From Sipunculus nudus (taxonomy: Eukaryota; Annelida; Sipuncula; Golfingiida; Sipunculidae), in assembly GCA_026874595.1 (NCBI GenBank), contig CM049310.1, forward strand, positions 70,338,556 through 70,402,555: a stretch of DNA of 64,000 bases. The letters run 5' to 3'. Below the pieces are notes generated by a model. It had not been told where the DNA came from. It was given only the letters and a program-made list of their open reading frames with translations, and ran no database searches. Shown piece by piece: positions 48,025-60,800 of the stretch (position 1 is the first letter of the stretch; each line of letters opens with the position of its first letter). The position numbers were made by a program, and so were the translations under genes.

Positions 48025-51000
48025 TAAAATCTACTGGCAATCCTGTACGCTTGTGGACCGGGGTCGGTGGGCTGTACTTCCCTTTTCTAAAGTCCTCTCT
48101 CAGCACCTGATTCCAGAGTAGCAGATAATACCGAGACAAAAATAACGGTGAAATGTAAAATAACAGTCCCTGTAGTTATTTCCATATTCATCATCATTGT
48201 CATGTCTATAACCACAAAGGTGCAATGACCAGTCTGCTTGGGTTTCGCATGGTCGGACAAGTACTTCATTATAGAGGGGAATGTTCTTAGGACATAACAT
48301 TGGTACATGTTACCAGACCACGTGTAAAACACGTGTCATTTTATGTTGTGCAGTGTATATATAGAGTGGGCCGGTCTGGGACGTGTTCGATTCGTTCTGT
48401 ATACAAACCAGTGTGATCATCTTGAGTAAAATCATAAAATAATCTGAAGTAAAATGCATGCATTTATCACTACTGAGCTGAATACAGGTTAAACCCAGCT
48501 GCTCACCTTTTCTATAGAACTTATGTAATTTCTGGGTTACTCGGTTGGGAAAGTTCTTTTAATGTCTCCCTGAAGAATCTATTGGCTCATTTACCAACAA
48601 GCTGTATAAGTAAACAGAGCATTGTTGGCAAACGGGGAAAAACATGAAACCTGAGATGGTTGGCTGCACGTATGCAAAAAGTTAAAGGGTCACTTTAGTT
48701 GCAAAACGCCCTTTGCCAAACCCTGGATCCTCTGACTTGTAGACAGATGTCATTGTGGAATATGTTGGTTTATTTTGGCGCAACGACACATGTCATAAAC
48801 TTATGGATATAAACAAAACGAACAATTGCATGTGGTGGGATCGGCGTCTTCTGGCCTATTTCAATGAAAGGTTCCAGGGATCATCTTAAGTTAATAGACG
48901 TCAAGTATCGGATTAGGTAGCTTTAAGGACGAGAGTATCTGCATTGTTCTGCTGCTAAAGATACAGCATCATGAATATATTGTATCCAATATACTGACCT
49001 GTTTTATGAAGTTGTTTTGCATCAAGTTGATTCGTCTATTAATGTGACTAGCCCTTAATCGCGACATGAAACTTGCGACATCCGGGTTTAAATCAGTTCT
49101 AAAGATAATGGCTTTTGAAATGCTTGCGAGGAACAAATCAGGGTTTGATAAGGAGGACAGTCTAATTTGTGGGAATCTATCTGCGCACAGTGTGGTGACA
49201 ATTGGAACTATATCGGCCGAGATGAAACCGGAATAACGCTATTGCGTAACCACGCTCAAGTGGGTGAATAACACACGTAGTAAGATATATCTTTTTGTTT
49301 CTAACATATTTAGCTTCCCAGCTAAGCATACCTCCTCAATGACTGTATTTAATGGGTAACGTTTCACGAACTTTCCTGTGTAAAAGAAAGTCTCACGGCC
49401 GCTGTTGCTGAAGTGCGTGTTCCCCATTTATTTACATCCCCGCGGGCAAAGACAGCACTTTCTCTGTGCAAGGTCGACCTTCAGTGGAGCTTTATGCACT
49501 CTTTATGATGTCTGAGATCTCTCTGTCCTTGCGCACGCGTTATAAATCACGTGATAGTCACCACTGGCGGATTTGCAGCCCACATTTCTCGGGTGAGCTC
49601 AAAGAGTTTTTTCTGGTCCGAAATTTTTGTTTTGTGTTTACGTTAAAAGCGGTATACTACCCAGGGCAGAATACTACCCATACACATTTTTCATATTTCA
49701 CTTTGCTGTTGATAAATTTGGTTATAGAAGTTAATTATTAAATTTACCTTTTAATACTCCATCAGACCCCACTTGCACTTTTTGTCTATGCGTTCCTTCC
49801 TGGCCCGTAAAAATCCAAATTTGGGTTCATGTATATGGCTACAGTTTATGCAAATAGGAAAGTTCCGAAAAGAAAACACACACACACATGCAAGGATGTA
49901 TACATGGACTTTACTGTTATTATTTTTAGAGTTTTTAATAAGATGCATACGAAAATGTATATGGGATTTACAGTTAAGTAGTGGACAGTGTTAACATATT
50001 GCCGCGACTGCTGCTCTAGAGTTGAATATCTGAACAACACAATTTAAGAAGACAAGTAAATCGGCCTATCCCACGAGCATGCGCAGTGCGCGTTATGATT
50101 TGTAAAAGAAATATTAGATACAATATTGAAGCATCAGCATGAACACGCCTTTAATATATAAGTTGTTTTGAATGTTTTTATTTTAAATATAATAAAAACA
50201 TAATTTTTCTGCATGGTCGATTAAATAGAGCCAAACACTATGCGTCGTCGCCGACAGATGAAGCTAATGTTATTAGAAAGTTATGATATATCATATAATG
50301 CAGTTAAAATCTATCCTCAGTATCCCTATGGGTTTTATGGCTTAATAAGTTCATAAGAGTCCGACGATACCATGCAGTGCCATTGGAAATTTGACTTGGT
50401 CTCCCTGGTATTTCGGGCGTGCATTTGTCGCTTTTATTCAAACCGTTAATGAGTATGACTCTAATATATACCTATGAACAGAATATGGGGGGGGGGGGCA
50501 GAAAGGGGGAGGTAAGGGAGGGGGTTCCGCGTCACATAGTGTTGAAACATTTTGAATATTTAGGTTATAATGGCGCAATCTGGTGTAGTTTAAAGTGCAT
50601 CATCTGTTCATCCTTGCAAGCGCAAATCCAGCGCCCATACCATTACATGTGCACCAGTACGTTCACCATAGAACGACCAAGTAAACAGCGCCTTCTGTTA
50701 CTCTGGACACTTTCTACGCTGCCTAAAAAATAGGACTGAGGGGACCAGCTTGCTTGCATTTTAGGAAAAGATAACCAAAGCATTAGTTCATCACTGAGTC
50801 ATGTAACATATGGACGGCATGTGCCAGACATACTTGTATTGATCAGTACATTCGCCTCAGTGGCCCTACTCCTCAAGTCATCAAAATCTGTGCCTGTCCC
50901 TTTTATCTTTTCCGGTAGCTATTTGTCTTAGGCATTTCCTCATAATAAGACATTCAGGATGGAATAAGAAACATTTTCTTGGTAGCTGCCAGTAAATTAT

Positions 51001-51230
51001 ACATACAGCATTCATAGCAAAATGAAGGGAAAAATAACGACCATTGTCGTAAAATATCTATTCCAATTGCGAGAGGGAACAAATATTGCTGATCATGCAG
51101 GAACAAACCAACCTACGACTGCGCTACATATCTCGTCGTTTATTGCTCTTATAGCGAAATGACATACAGAGAGTGCGTAGTTATCCCTCCATATATATAG
51201 CAATCTGTTCGACGTCCATATAACATGGAT
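48025..51230. other. Non-coding sequence with two dispersed repeats
   Basis: 48760-48930 matches 17055-17230, and 49045-49160 matches 39515-39640. No gene recognised. Confidence 0.4.
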
Positions 51231-51249
51231 TGAAAAAAAGGAAACTCTT

Positions 51250-51420
51250 GGTGGTCACTGATGTACTCGAGTCCACATTATCCGTGTCCGAGTGAAAGTC
51301 CCAGTCCGGGCCACTCAAGTCCGAGCCGAGTCCGAGTCTTCAATTTCGAGTCCAAGTTCACCCTCTTCGAGCCCGAGTCTTTTTGAACCCGAGTCCAAGT
51401 AAGAGTCCAATTCAAATGTC
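51250..51420 (+). repeat. GAGTCC-rich degenerate tandem repeat
   Basis: Repeated 'GAGTCC(G/A)AGT' motifs, related to the 33-bp array at 52498-52600. Confidence 0.6.
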
Positions 51421-51427
51421 CTTATTG

Positions 51428-52240
51428 TGTTATGGAACCTAATATCAACAGATCACGTATGTGTGATGCACATAAATTTTGTCAAGGAGATATGAAAAAT
51501 CAGATTCTGTAACACCAGGCAGCGTGAAATATCTAGGGGAATGAATAAAGAAGTCAGTGGGTTTTTTTGTCAACATATAACTATAATTTTTTGTTAAAAC
51601 AACCCTAACATTACAATTCACTTAATAAATACAATAACACCATATAACAATTGTATAACAACAAATCAATTCAATCACACAGTAGAATAAACAGAGTGCT
51701 CAGTACCTGGATACCACTGTCACAACGATAAGTCCTTTTAAATGTATATGCCGGATGAAAAGTCCACAAAAATCCTCTCGGAGAATAACAGTCCAATGTA
51801 AAGCTCTTGTAACAATCCAGAAAGTAAACTTGAGGCAGTATAGAGTAAGTAATAGTAGAATCCCTGAAATGACCGGATAATCGGACAGGTCCCACAAACT
51901 GACATAAACACGTCTGTGCCCGCCGGAATATTCTTCACCTCTCTCTCTAAAACACAGCCCCCTATTTATAACTTCTCACCCCAAGCCAAGAATTTTCCAC
52001 TTCTCGAACAGTCTAAAGGATCTAACATAATACACAGTAAACACGCGTTACAGGAATTATCTAGAAGATCATCGCTTTGTCTCTACATACCAAGGTCCAC
52101 ACGTGAGCCCGACCCGGCTCGGCCAGGCGAGAAAGCCCCAAGCTAGCTCGACAACGAGAGTTCAACCAGTACGGACCAAACCAAGAGTGCACCTACAACA
52201 CGAGTTACGCCCGTGTCACACAATAAAAACAGGAAATTTG
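51428..52240 (-). mobile_element. LTR copy 1 (diverged), minus orientation
   Basis: Starts TGTTATGGAACCTAATA and runs colinear with the LTR at 57164-57891: 'GATCACGTA', 'CAGATTCTGTAACAC', 'GCAGCGTGAAAT', 'GATACCACT', 'CACACAATAAAA'. TATAAATA on the minus strand (51963-51970) suggests minus-strand transcription. The far end is degraded and no target duplication is seen. Confidence 0.6.
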
Positions 52241-52497
52241 AGGTTATCATGTGTGTTTTTATGTAAATTTCACACACGCTTTTTACTTGTTATTAAATTT
52301 ATCTCTTCATGCAGAGCGAACGCTTTGTAGTACATTCGCTGCAAATAATTTTCGTAATATTCTGTTAGAAGTTTGCATATACACGTATATCTAAGTCTTC
52401 ATGATATCTGAAATAGCTTTTCTTTTCAACTGGACTCGAGATGACCAGGGCCTGATTTATCGAGCCCTTACCTTCGAGTCCGAGTACAAGTTCGAGT

Positions 52498-52600
52498 CCA
52501 GGACCCTAGAGTCGGGGTCTAAGTCAGAGTCCAGGACCCTCGAGTCCGGGTCCAAGTCCGAGTCCAGGACCCTCGAGTCCGGGTCCAAGTCCGAGTCCTG
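52498..52600 (+). repeat. 33-bp tandem repeat, 3 copies
   Basis: Unit starts CCAGGACCCTCGAGTCCGGG and continues with TCCAAGTCCGAGT; the first copy is diverged. Minus-strand frames through it read as repetitive Trp/Thr/Arg peptide. Confidence 0.85.
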
Positions 52601-52639
52601 GACTCGGCATTATCAGGGTCATTTCTATATTTTTTTGTG

Positions 52640-54080
52640 ACAAAATCTTTTAAAATCTGATTATCTTCAATCCTTCTACCTTCCAGTGCTAACCACTTGT
52701 TCATATACAGTAAGCGCAATTTACATGATATCAAAGGTTGGTAATCACGGTCATGGAGGGTTTCCATCCGAGAGCCTATTGTTGTTTGGAACAACGAACT
52801 GTTAGGCCAATGAACAGACGGCTCTGCATAATATATCCTATAAAACTGCATAAAGATTTTATCAGTCATTGGGTTTCCAAGCAAGGCCTGAACCAGAGTT
52901 AACTCAAGACTTTAGACGATGTAATTTTCATGTGGTTTTAAAATCAAGGTGCCATGTTTAGCTGCGACAGGTTGTCTCTATTTCCTTCTTCAGCAATGGT
53001 GTCAACGAAACAAAAGACATTTGTTTGTTAACGGGAAATCAGCAAATTTGCTGAAATTGTATCTTTTGATTCCCCATCAGCTTCATATTTAGGTTCATTT
53101 CCTTGAGTGTGCATGCGGAGCTTGCCTCGGTGGATGGTGAATGTATTCATGTACCAGTGTTTCAAGAATATCAGTCGAAAAAAGCTTGGAAAGACATAAA
53201 AGATTTTAAAAAATGTAAGGCGTTTTTTAATACTTTTTTTTAACCATTTGGTGACTGTTGTTGGGAAAGCTCTGAATATAAAACGATATAAAACATTTCT
53301 TTATCGCAATACCGATGTCCCAAATCCGACCATTAACCGAACAAGCTAAATATAAGAGTACTCTCCAGGTGCCGGAGGTCAGAAAGGATGCAGCTCAAGG
53401 ACCGCTCCTTCCCTGGCATAACCGGAAAAGCAACCGGCAACCTCCACCGGAAATGCGGCAATTTCGATTCCTGGGCATGGGCGAAAAAAGGTAAAGTAGT
53501 CGCTGAAACGCGATTACAAAGTTCCTGTTCCTGGCGCCAGCGGAAAACCGAATTGGGATCGGTTTGTAGGGAAAGCCGAGCAACTCAGCGAAACAGCCCT
53601 ATATCGGGGCTATTAAAGTGTTTATTTGACTTCCTCTGTATGACGGCATTGATTGGACTGGAGGAGTTATTGCCGCGGTGGGTTGTAATAACGAGGCTGA
53701 GTGATTTCTTGTCAAAATCCCGGCTTCTCTTTTGCATGCATCAATAATGATGGCTCATGTGTTTAATCAAGATTTTTTAATGTCTCTTGTGTTTATTAAA
53801 GACTTCATTATTTATGAATGACATGCATCATGATGAAAGACTAATGTTAAAGACCAATACGTCTCTAAAGTTGATAATTTCAAATAACGAAGACCATCCG
53901 TCGCTTCAAATAAATACTTATTCCTACTTGCCTCAAAATCTCAAATTTTGAGAGAGAGAGAGAGAGAGAAAGAGAGCAAAATTTACTCCATTCGCAACCA
54001 CTATTCCTTTAGAACAATTTAAGATTATACTACTAAATCACCCATAAACCAATAGGAATATAGATTTTTATATGTATGAA
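52640..54080. other. Non-coding sequence
   Basis: GA microsatellite near 53950-53968. The 119-residue frame at 53388-53747 (+) lies in a GC-richer patch but has no recognisable domain or splice context. Confidence 0.4.
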
Positions 54081-54084
54081 CAAA

Positions 54085-54314
54085 CAGGGGCGGATCCAGG
54101 ATTCAGGAAAAAAGGGGGGTCCAACCCAGGAGGACTAATGAAAAACCTTAAAAAATGTCCCCAGGTCCGGAAAGGGGTGGGGGGGGGGGCAGGCCAAAAA
54201 TTTTGCCTGACAGTTAAAGGCCTGAGTGAACTTAAAAAAGGTCTCTTCGGATAAAAAAAGCGGGGGGGGGGGGGGGCAACGACCGCCCGCCCCCCCCCCC
54301 CCGACCCGCTTCTG
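54085..54314 (+). mobile_element. Short hAT-like non-autonomous element, copy 3
   Basis: Begins CAGGGGCGGATCCAGG and ends GACCCGCTTCTG. The interior has long G and C tracts. Best-preserved left end of the three copies. Confidence 0.65.
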
Positions 54315-54319
54315 ACAAA

Positions 54320-57155
54320 TATTATCCAGAAGGGTTATTTTACTTCTTGATTTATCTGACGTGTTAGCGATAGCGAAGATTGTCAAGACCAAACATGTTG
54401 GTACTTTATAGGGTTATTGATGGTTTAAAGAAAATGAAATATGGTGTTTTCCCAATCCAGCTATTCTCCATACCGACTTGATTTTGTCAAGAATATGCAA
54501 CAATAATCCATAGAGATCAGCATATTTCTGGAATAAGTGATGTCGTTAACAACCAGTACGAACGAATAAGGAGAAAAGCTGGAAAAAACGGCCGCTCTCA
54601 TTGGGCGGAACATTTTAGGTCCTGTGCCAGCGCACAGGGGCCCGTTTATCGCAACATTTTGCAAGCAGTGGGTGCGTGGCATGGACCAGAACGAATGTAT
54701 CATAACCAGTGCGTGAGAAGTGAAAGAAACAGTTTGAATCCCGCTTCACCTTCTTATGCAAGAACGTTGCTCTTTTATTGAGGAGCTCTGAAACACACGT
54801 TTTAAATAAATCACCTTAAAGCGCTCAAAGGAGCATTTCTCTGGAAAATTAAACGCTTCTATGCATAATAATGCTGAACAAGTGTGATGAATGTAACTGG
54901 TGATCCATGGCTCAATAATCCTTTTTCATCACACTTGCCTGTCACATCCCAATGAAGGACAAGAAATCTATGGCCTGCCATAGAGCACTGGCAGCGTGAA
55001 CTGTTGCTGATGTACGACAGCCCACGGACAGAGGTGGACAAATTGCGGATCCCTGAAAAGATAATACCCGTGTATGTTATCGCAAAAATAAACAAAAATA
55101 AATAAAAATGACTTTTTGCCTGTTACATAAATCACACTTATCTTCTGTTAATGGTAAAAATACAAATATTTGTTGCATAGGGGTTGACAGGTGCTTAATG
55201 TCAGTTAATTGCTTAAAATTGCTTCATGCTTCCAAGTAGGTCCTCGAAAACATACACAGATAGTCAGTTTTATGGAATTTGAGGTGAGCTGAGGACAAGT
55301 CATCACCACTTAAAAAGTGCTTAGTGCAATTATTAGAAACTGAAAAAAAGTAATGTTGCATTGCAATTGGTACTGATAGCATAACCCGTCAATAGGAAAA
55401 GCATTTTTGGTTGGTTATGGAATTACACACTTGGTTGAGTAGAACTCTGAAAAAGTTCCAACTTTGTTCTCTTGTTATAAAAGCAACCTCTATCCTTTGA
55501 TAAGTATCAATGACTTACAAAACGCTGATTTCGTATAAGATTTTATATATCATTGAATATATGTATTTTGTAAAAGACAGAATCTCCAAGAAATATAAGA
55601 ATAAAATTAATCTGATACAAAATGCCGATGGCTCTGAGACACAGGTGTGCCAGTGATTCGGGCAATTAAGAAGGCCGCCCGGTATTATTATATTAATTTA
55701 CATAAATACTTATTTGAGTCGTCTGAGGCTGAATAGTTAATATTCATATAATTAGTCACCTCTTTCGTCTTAGAAGGAGCGTCTTGGGTGCTGCAGTGCA
55801 TTCTCAAGAGCTAGTTTTACCTTCCTAAGTTTTAACAACTTTTTAAGGTCACTTATGGCATAGAGGTCTTGTTCATTGACCGTACAATATACGTACTTGG
55901 AATATATATATATGCATTTAATATTTAATCACTTCGGTGCACTGTAAGTCGTCAATTAAAGGCTGGAGTGAACTTGTGATCGCTTAAAGAAATCGAGGCA
56001 AGATGTTATAGTCGGATCGGCTGATAGAGAATGAGAACAAATAAAATCCAAAAAGAATCGTGTGCACCTGCCTTTCTTGTCTTTATTATAATGGGGATAA
56101 AATAATGTTGTCACGAAGAGTTTATCTATGCATCACAAATTATTAATCACAATTATAAACTAGATGTATGGAATCGCGAAGCGATCACTTCCTCCCCCCC
56201 CCCCCCCCCCCCCCCCGAAACAAAGCGATATTGGAGATTAAGCGCAAACAGAGAAGGCAGAAGAAAGAAAAAAAAAATTAGAAATCGATGCTTTTGCACT
56301 TTTTTTTTGGGGGGGGGGGCCTAACCAGGTCAAACCACATAAATAGTTTACCAAAATATGAATATATAGAAATACAGCCATAAACCCCAATAAGCCTTAA
56401 CTAATTTAAAACTAATAGTATAGAATAAGAAGTAACACTGACCTGTCACGAACAACTGATGTCTATTTGACAAAATGATCAGATATAAAGACAGAGGGAT
56501 TCTATCTGATACCCAAGTCACTCAGGAATGACAATACCGAAAATCCATTAAGGAAATGACTAAACAAACTTGTGACAAGCTGATTAGTGAATACCTGTGG
56601 CAATACAATACCCCTACAGACAGGCCCTAATTAACACTTGCAAAATCCTATGAATACCATTAAAAGAGCTAATGCTTTGTAAATGTCTGGTTCGTTGGCA
56701 TATGGTGTTGCTGCAGATTGGTGGAAGTAACAGGTTATATTTCATGGAACAAGTCACAACTACGAAAAACAGGGAGACCTAGATTGATGTGCTGAATACG
56801 AATCTATTGACTCGTATGTGAGGGGTAGGTTAATTCAAGCCAAGAGGCTTGCTACGTCATATGCTTACAGGTGGGCACCCGGACTATTTTTCAAACTAAT
56901 GCACATACCGCACAGGATCGGACTCATGAGAACTAAAGGAGTACTCTGCTGGTGTGGGTTTTAAAATCCACGGCCTACAATGCACCGGGGCTTTTAAATA
57001 CACCAGCGTCGTAGGTATAAACGTAGTGAAGAGGGTTATGTAGTCAATTCAATCATGCTGGATATGTATTGTTTCAATTCAAGTAACATAAATACGGATG
57101 TTTTTGTTGTAAGGACACCACGGAATAAGTAATATTTTGTAAGCATGCGTATGTG
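54320..57155. other. Non-coding sequence
   Basis: C tract of 23 nt at 56194-56216 and a T/G tract near 56301-56318. No gene recognised. Confidence 0.4.
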
Positions 57156-57163
57156 AAATGTAA

Positions 57164-57891
57164 TGTTACGGAACCTAATAACAATAGATCACGTAGTCGT
57201 GACGAGCATAAATTTTGTTACGGATATAAATAAGAATCAGATTCTGTAACACTAGGCAGCGTGAAATGTCTACGGAGATGAATAAAGAAGTCATTGTTTT
57301 TTTGTTAACAAATAATTATAATTTATTCTTTAAACAATCCTAACATTACAATACACTAAATAAATACAATTGAACAGTAAAACAATAAAAATGTACAGTA
57401 CCAGAGTGTCCAGATCCTAGGCTTTTCTTGATACCACTTCTGTCACAGCTCAACAAGTCCTTTAAAACATATAATCCAGATGAACAGTTCACGTTAATCA
57501 TCCCAGAGAATAATAGTCAAATGTAATCTCGAAATCAATCTGCTGTAATCCAAAAGTAAAGTTCTGGCAATAATCCCTAAGGCAAACTGAAGACTGTATA
57601 AAATCCGTTACAAATTTCAAAGAATATCTATAAATTCTGCAATTATCGGAAAAGTCCACAAACTCTTCCGTGTCCGCTGGAATATTTCTCTCTCCCCCTC
57701 GGCTTTAAACACAGTTATTTATAACTTTTTTATCCGAAAATTCTAGAAAGGGTAAACTCCATAGAACTATACGCACTTCAGATCCCACGCGTGGGCCGAG
57801 CAACCTCGCACGTCTCCCATGGCAACGAACTATGCTTGCGCTACACGAATCAGAATGTCAACAGCGCACAATAAAAGAGACAACTGTAACA
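57164..57891 (-). mobile_element. 728-bp solo LTR with 4-bp target duplication
   Basis: Ends are TGTTACGG and CTGTAACA (TG...CA with short inverted repeats). GTAA flanks both sides (57160-57163 and 57892-57895). Minus-strand TATAAATA at 57716-57723 and a minus-strand AATAAA near 57330 give a coherent U3-R-U5 order on the minus strand. No primer-binding site or pol sequence adjoins, so this is a solo LTR, probably Gypsy-like. Confidence 0.75.
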
Positions 57892-57899
57892 GTAAACCA

Positions 57900-60800
57900 A
57901 AGGTGTTTCTTTGAAATGTAACAAATTTTGATTTTAAAGTTTGACAGTTTAAATTGCCGTCCCAGTGGTTCATCCGTGCATATATAACTGGAATAGTTTC
58001 GTTTGGAGTAGAAATGATATCTATCGGAAGGGTGAATTACGCGAGGAATAGGATATATCGTGACACGGCCTTTGGCAGATTGGCACTAAAATCCCGTATT
58101 TTATCAAACGCTGACTGGCAATATAAACACGCGGAGTCTTTCATATTGATATTTATACACCTGGGGTCTCATGCACTTGAGGGAAAAGTTTTCTTTGATA
58201 TACCATTTGGCGGACACCTGCGGATAAACAGCCCCCTGAGCGACAATATGACGGGTCATCATCACACGGACTTGGAGTAATGCCGCATGTACAAGGGGCA
58301 TGTATATATAGGTCTAGATGGTTGCAGATATCATCCTGTCCAAATGTACAGTACTTCTAGCGAGAGTGCCTTGTTTTTGAGTCCCTGGGATTTCCGCCGA
58401 CTGGGTCCTGTGACTGTAGCCGTTCTGGGGCGGAAGAACATGGCTTTTATTTTCTGTTTCTAGTTTATCGTTGTCGGGGGATCAGCTCTGCTCATAGTTG
58501 GGAAGTGTTTTCTTCCGATAGAGGTTACCCTGGGACCTCGGTCTGAGCTGCTCCACTATTTATTTAGATATATTCTCCCCTTAAAGTAAACAATGGCATT
58601 TTCTGTTGTTCCTGAAACCTTTCGACTGTAAGCATATTATGTGTTTGATATATTTTCAAATGTATACTACTAAAGCGCGTTCTCAATGTTAATGGAATTA
58701 ATGAGTATATCTGATATTTTTTTATTTTTTTTTAAATGTTGAAAATAAAAACGATCGAAAGAGTCTGATTATCACGGGCTGTTTGCATCCAGCGTTCAAG
58801 GAGTCTGGGGACAGGAAATCAGGGGTCTTTGAAGCCAACCTGATCGACAGAGTACAACTGAAAAAAAAAACGATAGCCTATTACTTAGAAGGTTAAATTG
58901 AGAAGCAGTGGTTGGTTTAACACAAATGCTTTTTCATTCAAGTTTCCTATTGATCAGAGACCCCATATTTGCGCACTTTTGAAAATTTAATTATTCCGTT
59001 AATTGAGAACATTCAGTCACATCAGCCTGAAGGAACACATCTCGATATCAATTGTCTCGTGAGAGTTCACGTTTGAATTGATACCACATCCAATAATACC
59101 CCACGGCGCAAGGGAAATAGAACCACTGTGCAAACACATGGCTACAACGCAAATCACTGAGAAACATTTCTCAAATGATTGATCATTGAGAAACTATGGC
59201 ACGGTGGACTGTAGATATGTAAAATTTTCAGGACAACGCCACTGCACTGAGTGACACAGGTTGGTGGTTCACGTGAAGCCAAACTAAAATGGTCTTACAA
59301 TATCCGTTTCCATGGCGACAAAAGCCGCGTGGTAGGAATGGAGGCATTAATGTTTACTGAAATCAACTATGAAATGAAGCGAGTATTTATCATGAATACT
59401 ATAAAGCAAAAAGAGAGAATACCTTTCAATTCTTGAAAATTGCAATACATGAAACAAGCATTAAAGCATTCAGCTGAATAAATAATTTTATTACCAACCA
59501 TTCGGGGGTGTTTTATAGGTATATAAAAGCATATATGTCGAGACATGGTATTGAGACATGGTGTAGAGTCAAAGTTTTGCTTTTCTGCACTTTTAAAATG
59601 GTCATAATCGTAACCGTTATGCAATCAGGGTTATTGAACTTTATGGCTTTCCATAAAGACCACAGGTTAAACTCATCATTGCATAAAGCTTGAACACAGG
59701 TTTCTGTTAACGACAACGTGCATATTTTGATAGGTCGGAGACTATGAATTTACCACATCGGATGGCATCGTCTATAAAAAGATGGTCCAGCAAACCAAAT
59801 TACAATGAGTGTCTGTATGAAGAATTCAAGGTGTCAGATTATGTTTTCTATATGATTGGAAATAACACAATATACAGGAAAAACAGACGTGGTCTTGCAC
59901 ATCTAGTCTTACTTGCCTAACACACTTTCACTGAGGTCTGAAAGCATGTTCTTCAGTTGAGAAGACCTTAATAAACTCACCAGAAACCCCTTTATCAGAA
60001 GTTCCTTTAACCGAGATTGCCACCCTGGGCTTATCGTAAAAAACTACCTAATATTGGCTTTATTAATTTATTTTATTTATCGGCGTTTTAGCAAGCAATC
60101 GTAAAAATAAATATATATGTATTTAGGATTTCATATAACATGACAGTTTTATTATGGCGAAGACAACATGCTTTACTGACTACTTACTTAGTAACTATTT
60201 TCTTTTCAGTTCAGCTGTGGACATCTTATAAAAAAAATTGAGTCTGCATTGCTCTTTATTTTTGCCACAAATTGCACCCCACGTCTTTTTGTTCACCAGG
60301 AGACGATGAATTGCCCCATGCTCATGATTACAATTTTCCCTGTGGAACGGGGAAGATTTCTTACGAGTGACATTTGTGTGTCAAAACCATTAGTCTATGG
60401 TAACAAGTTTTTCAAGGGGCTTGCGGGTACAATTTAGTAACGCACCGTGCGTTTTGAGACCAATGCAATCGTGGTCATGTAGTTTTTGTATCGATCTAAG
60501 ATGGGCTGACAAGCTTTGGTCCAGAGGCTAACAGTGCATCATCTGACATACTGTCAATACTAGCGCATCCAACTACATCCACGGCCTGTCTCCAGCTCAC
60601 GGCAAGATGCTACTATAACACCGACTACATTTATCATATTTAGGCTATCGGAAACATTTTATTTTATTACTTCCTTAGAAAATAACCCTGTCAGGTTAGA
60701 TAAATCTCTGATTCATTTGTAGTCCGACCCTAGAAATGACATCCATAGGACTAGAAATTGGTTATCTGAATTACATTACCGTTGTAAAAGACAGCATGCC

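Noticed and set aside
53388-53747. 119-residue plus-strand frame
   Set aside because: No domain, no splice context and mixed composition. Not enough to call a gene.
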